From Isoetes engelmannii (lineage: Eukaryota > Streptophyta > Lycopodiopsida > Isoetales > Isoetaceae): a stretch of DNA of 21,293 bases. The stretch is taken from contig JAANSK020269936.1 of NCBI GenBank assembly GCA_011763485.2, forward strand, positions 1 through 21,293. Direction: 5' to 3'. The translations under genes and the position numbers were made by a program. Shown here in pieces: positions 18,778 through 21,293 of this stretch (the first letter of the stretch is position 1; each line of letters opens with the position of its first letter). Below the pieces are notes generated by a model that did not search any database, was not told the DNA's origin, and saw nothing but the letters and a program-made list of their open reading frames with translations.

Positions 18778-18834
18778 CTTTGCTCCATGACAGATAAAGT
18801 AGCCTCCAAGGTGTTGCAATGCTGCTGATGCCAT
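18778..18834 (-). other. possible first exon of an unidentified gene
   Basis: On the minus strand ATG at 18834 lies in a good plant start context (AACAACATGGCATCAGCAGC) and opens MASAALQHLGGYFICHGAK, ending at a donor-like AAAG/GTATAG at 18778. No matching downstream exon could be assigned, though the J-domain fragment lies 300 bp further on. Weak. Confidence 0.2.
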
Positions 18835-19559
18835 GTTGTTGAATGAATTATCTCAAGTGGTGTGTCCCTTTGCAGCAAGCTCCAGTTATAATCCAGCTAT
18901 ACCTGATCGCCAAAGATCGTTCAGCTCTTAAAGATAAGTTTTCCAGAGATAGGGCTTTTCGTGTGTAACGTCAAAGCATTATAAAGGAAAGCAAACCGTC
19001 CACAAAATAGCTTCACTACCTACTTGGTAATCTGCTGGGGAAATTGCATGAAAGAAGTTGAATGCTTAAACCTAGATATTTTCCTCTAATAGGAAGCATT
19101 GAACTGGTCCTTGCATTTATGCAGATTGCATAATCCGGCTTCCACCAACTGAAGATACAGGCATGCCAATGAGGTAAAACATTGCAACGGCAGAACCAAG
19201 CCATGGAGACGTTTTCTTTGATGGTCGATTCCACGGTAGACCTGTTGGCTCCATCACAGAAATGCATCTTGTTGATTTGATGAAACCACTTGCACAGTAC
19301 TTTTTTCTTTTTTCTTCATAAGCTCCAGAGCTATCAAGTGATACTCTGCATGGACTCGAGCAGCTGCTTACCTCTTGTCTCAGCTGGAGTATCACATGAC
19401 ATCAAAGTGAGAACTTTTGCAAGAAAACAACTTCAAATTCAAGCCTTGCATATCTCATCTACAAATATAGTATGTGTTCCTTTCATAGTGAAAGGCAATC
19501 AAAGAAAGTAGTCGAAACTATGACTACATGATACAGAATGATAAGCCCTACTTTCTTCT

Positions 19560-19676
19560 CTATCAGGCAGGCTTATAATAGCTTTCAATCAATAATACAA
19601 ACATTAACAACTGTATCTATCTATCTATTTCTATCAGGCAGGCTTACAATAGTTTTCAATCATTAATAACAAACAT
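19560..19676. repeat. 71-bp tandem duplication covering a gene's C-terminal end
   Basis: CTATCAGGCAGGCTTATAAT at 19560 recurs as CTATCAGGCAGGCTTACAAT at 19631, with AGTTTTCAATCATTAATAA in the second copy. On the minus strand the copy at 19631 encodes the end of the gene at 19634-20830 (LLLMIENYCKPA, stop). The downstream copy still reads VLLIESYYKPA, stop. Confidence 0.85.
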
Positions 19677-20830
19677 TTGTTCAGGTCATTTAAGTGTACC
19701 ATGTCTTTCAGAAGTGTATCGTTGTCGTCAACCATGAGCAGTTTGTGCAATGGTAACTTCCCAAGTTCTCTGCCTAAAATTTACAAATTTAAGGATAGCA
19801 TGGCGGCCTGCATAAATAGAAATTAAGAAGCACATTAAGTAAGTTGAGTTGGTGGGGAAGGAATAATTGCAGCTTTAAAACGAATTTACAAAGAAGAAAT
19901 TTCCTACTTCACTACTTTGACGTGTTGCAGCTGTTCAATAACCAAAAAAAGAAAAAAAAAAGAATGGTTTTAAAGACATGCAAATGAAGCAAACGCAGAA
20001 TACCTGATTATTTCACTTGCCTGGCAAATTCTGTGGTCGACACATACAGCAACAGTCTTATGACCTTGCTCTCCAAATCCATCTGCAAAAGCAACCTAAA
20101 TATCATAAAATTGCAGACCAAACATTCATAGCTCCTCATTATCAGAAATGGTAAGATCATTGGTACCTGGGAATGAGGAATTTGCACAACCATATTGACA
20201 ACACAAAGCCATAGCCGCAGCTTAAAGTGAACAGGAAGAGAAAAGGCCACACCTCACCTAGAATGAACAGCCATAAACATAACTGAGTTTTTCTGAAACT
20301 TCTCCACTGTGCCCAAAACTGTCATGGCTATGGCTACGGTCGGCTATGGCTATGGTAGGGATCTGAGAACGTACCTATGGTGTAGCATGCAGCCCCCTGC
20401 AAGCCAGAACACGTAGAAAATCAAGACGATCGCATCTGGTTGTTCTTGATCTACTCTGAACACGGTGTGAAAATCCTATCCTATCCTATCCTATATAATA
20501 ATGTTAAGCAAGGGATCCTTACTGCTAAGCAAGGGATCGCCATGCTTTAGATGCTAAAGATTGCCATGTTTTAGATGCTATGTTGCATCAGTCGCTTACA
20601 AACGGCAGCGATTGCAACGGAGCAGCTTCCGTGAATTTTAAAAGAGCTCATGGGCGATTTGGAGAGCCCTTAAACCGACATAACCATAGCCGAATATAAG
20701 AAAAAGGGCGGCATCTTGGCTCGGTTGCCATGGTTGCGGCCAAAAATTGCGCTCGACTTTTTTTTAGCACGTTTGCACAAACGAGGGTTGGAACATTAAG
20801 TCCTTCTGAGGCTATCCACGTTGCCGCCAT
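19634..20830 (-). CDS. five-exon gene model, unidentified protein, one in-frame TGA
   Basis: Exons on the minus strand are 20830-20600, 20396-20375 (22-nt microexon), 20220-20167, 20082-20004 and 19769-19634. The four introns are 203, 154, 84 and 234 nt. All begin GT and end AG, and the phases fit throughout: 522 nt in total, 174 codons including the final stop. ATG at 20830 is in a strong context (TTACATGGCGGCA). The N-terminus is Ala/Ser/Arg-rich and could be an organelle transit peptide. The later part reads LKFTEAAPLQSLPF, GAACYTIAAAMALCCQYG, FPDGFGEQGHKTVAVCVDHR, ICQASEIIRELGKLPLHKLL, MVDDNDTLLKDMVHLNDLNK and LLLMIENYCKPA. One TGA (20650-20648) interrupts exon 1, so this is either a recent pseudogene or exon 1 is drawn wrongly. 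I do not recognise the family. The phase agreement across four introns is the main support. Confidence 0.5.
20475..20496. repeat. TCCTA microsatellite
   Basis: Four or more units of the pentamer TCCTA lie within an intron of the minus-strand gene model. The following bases (20510-20580) hold small duplications: TAAGCAAGGGATC twice, and TTTAGATGCTA twice. Confidence 0.9.
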
Positions 20831-20915
20831 GTAAGAAAATTGTACAGGTGGAGAGTCCTAGAAACGTCGGATCTCATCTAGGGCCAGGGAAATTCATGGA
20901 AATTCCACCGTGGCC

Positions 20916-21104
20916 ATGGGTGCGCTTGCGCTTGCGTTTTGGGAAGTTATCTCTTCCCTTGTGTCGGATTTTGCATTTTCTTCATATGCATTATTTTCAT
21001 TTTCTAGAGCATGCAATTTAATAGCCTCAGAGAGTACTGTTGGAGGATTAAGGAATATTTTGTTCTGTTCTATTGTGTCAGGTTTTCTTTTCTTGCTGAA
21101 GTGA
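20916..21104 (+). other. possible divergent reading frame
   Basis: ATG at 20916 has a good plant context (GTGGCCATGGGTGCG) and opens a hydrophobic frame: MGALALAFWEVISSLVSDFA, FSSYALFSFSRACNLIASES, TVGGLRNILFCSIVSG, with a donor-like CAG/GTTTTC near 21080 before the frame ends. It would start only about 85 bp from the opposite ATG at 20830, suggesting a head-to-head pair. However, the minus strand is also open across this stretch (79 codons), so coding is not established. Confidence 0.25.
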
Positions 21105-21293
21105 GACTTCCATGTTTGAACACCGTTATACATTTGTTTAGATTGGTGTGGGATGACTGCTATGGACTGCTCAAATTTTGATTATCATAAAGATCTGGCA
21201 ATATGGAAAAACAATGTTTTTTTTTTTGAAGAAATAACACATAGATAGTTACGGGAGTTGGGCAAATAATACATGATGGTGCGGTCATGCCTT
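21105..21293. other. AT-rich end of window
   Basis: No gene is seen. A run of about twelve T residues lies near 21220. Confidence 0.4.

Noticed and set aside
19016-19395. Two overlapping minus-strand frames of 83 and 92 codons
   Set aside because: Neither shows a family signature or links by splice phase to the five-exon gene, whose stop lies upstream.

Overview
The window looks like nuclear DNA of a land plant, AT-rich and mostly non-genic. The evidence is remains of pentatricopeptide-repeat (PPR) genes of both the P class and the plant-specific PLS class, a Ty1/copia LTR end with the plant-type initiator-Met-tRNA primer site, a plant auxilin-like J-domain fragment, and plant-style GT-AG introns and start contexts. 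The lineage cannot be fixed from sequence alone. The expanded PLS-PPR debris would suit a fern or another large-genome plant, but that is inference. No rRNA, tRNA, CRISPR array or bacterial gene was seen.

Layout. 1-1450 holds unassigned debris, a cluster of spaced GTGCGAA words and a perfect 42-bp tandem duplication. 1466-2625 is a decayed multi-intron P-class PPR gene, with one more candidate exon at 2797-2877. 3556-5815 is a decayed PLS-class PPR gene split by about 1.3 kb of foreign sequence (3966-5300) whose right part resembles an LTR. About 6540-8520 is the 5' part of a fossil Ty1/copia element (LTR, primer site, gag-like remains). 8520-10080 has no gene I can support.

10080-11505 is an old imperfect inverted duplication (arms about 0.6 kb, spacer 215 bp). 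13033-15674 is a much better preserved giant hairpin (arms about 1.3 kb, loop 29 nt). Its arms carry two mirror-image copies of an unidentified gene fragment, and its outer ends are built of GC-rich repeats centred on a 22-bp palindrome (AAATTGGGCG, CC, CGCCCAATTT). That palindrome recurs on the right flank as a roughly 190-bp dimeric tandem array (to about 16040) and again, in a different spacer context, at 16905-17360. Between the two arrays lies a stretch with four CACGTG boxes.

The right end (18300-20830) carries host-gene material on the minus strand. One item is a phase-consistent five-exon gene model (19634-20830) for an unidentified protein of about 173 codons, with one in-frame TGA in exon 1 and a duplicated C-terminal tail. 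The other is an auxilin-like J-domain fragment (18371-18477) that has lost its HPD motif. A possible divergent reading frame starts at 20916 on the plus strand.

No operon or pathway logic links these parts. The most distinctive system is the giant hairpin together with the dispersed family of GC-rich palindromes. It looks like a foldback-type repeat family that captured a gene fragment and could be a natural source of double-stranded RNA.
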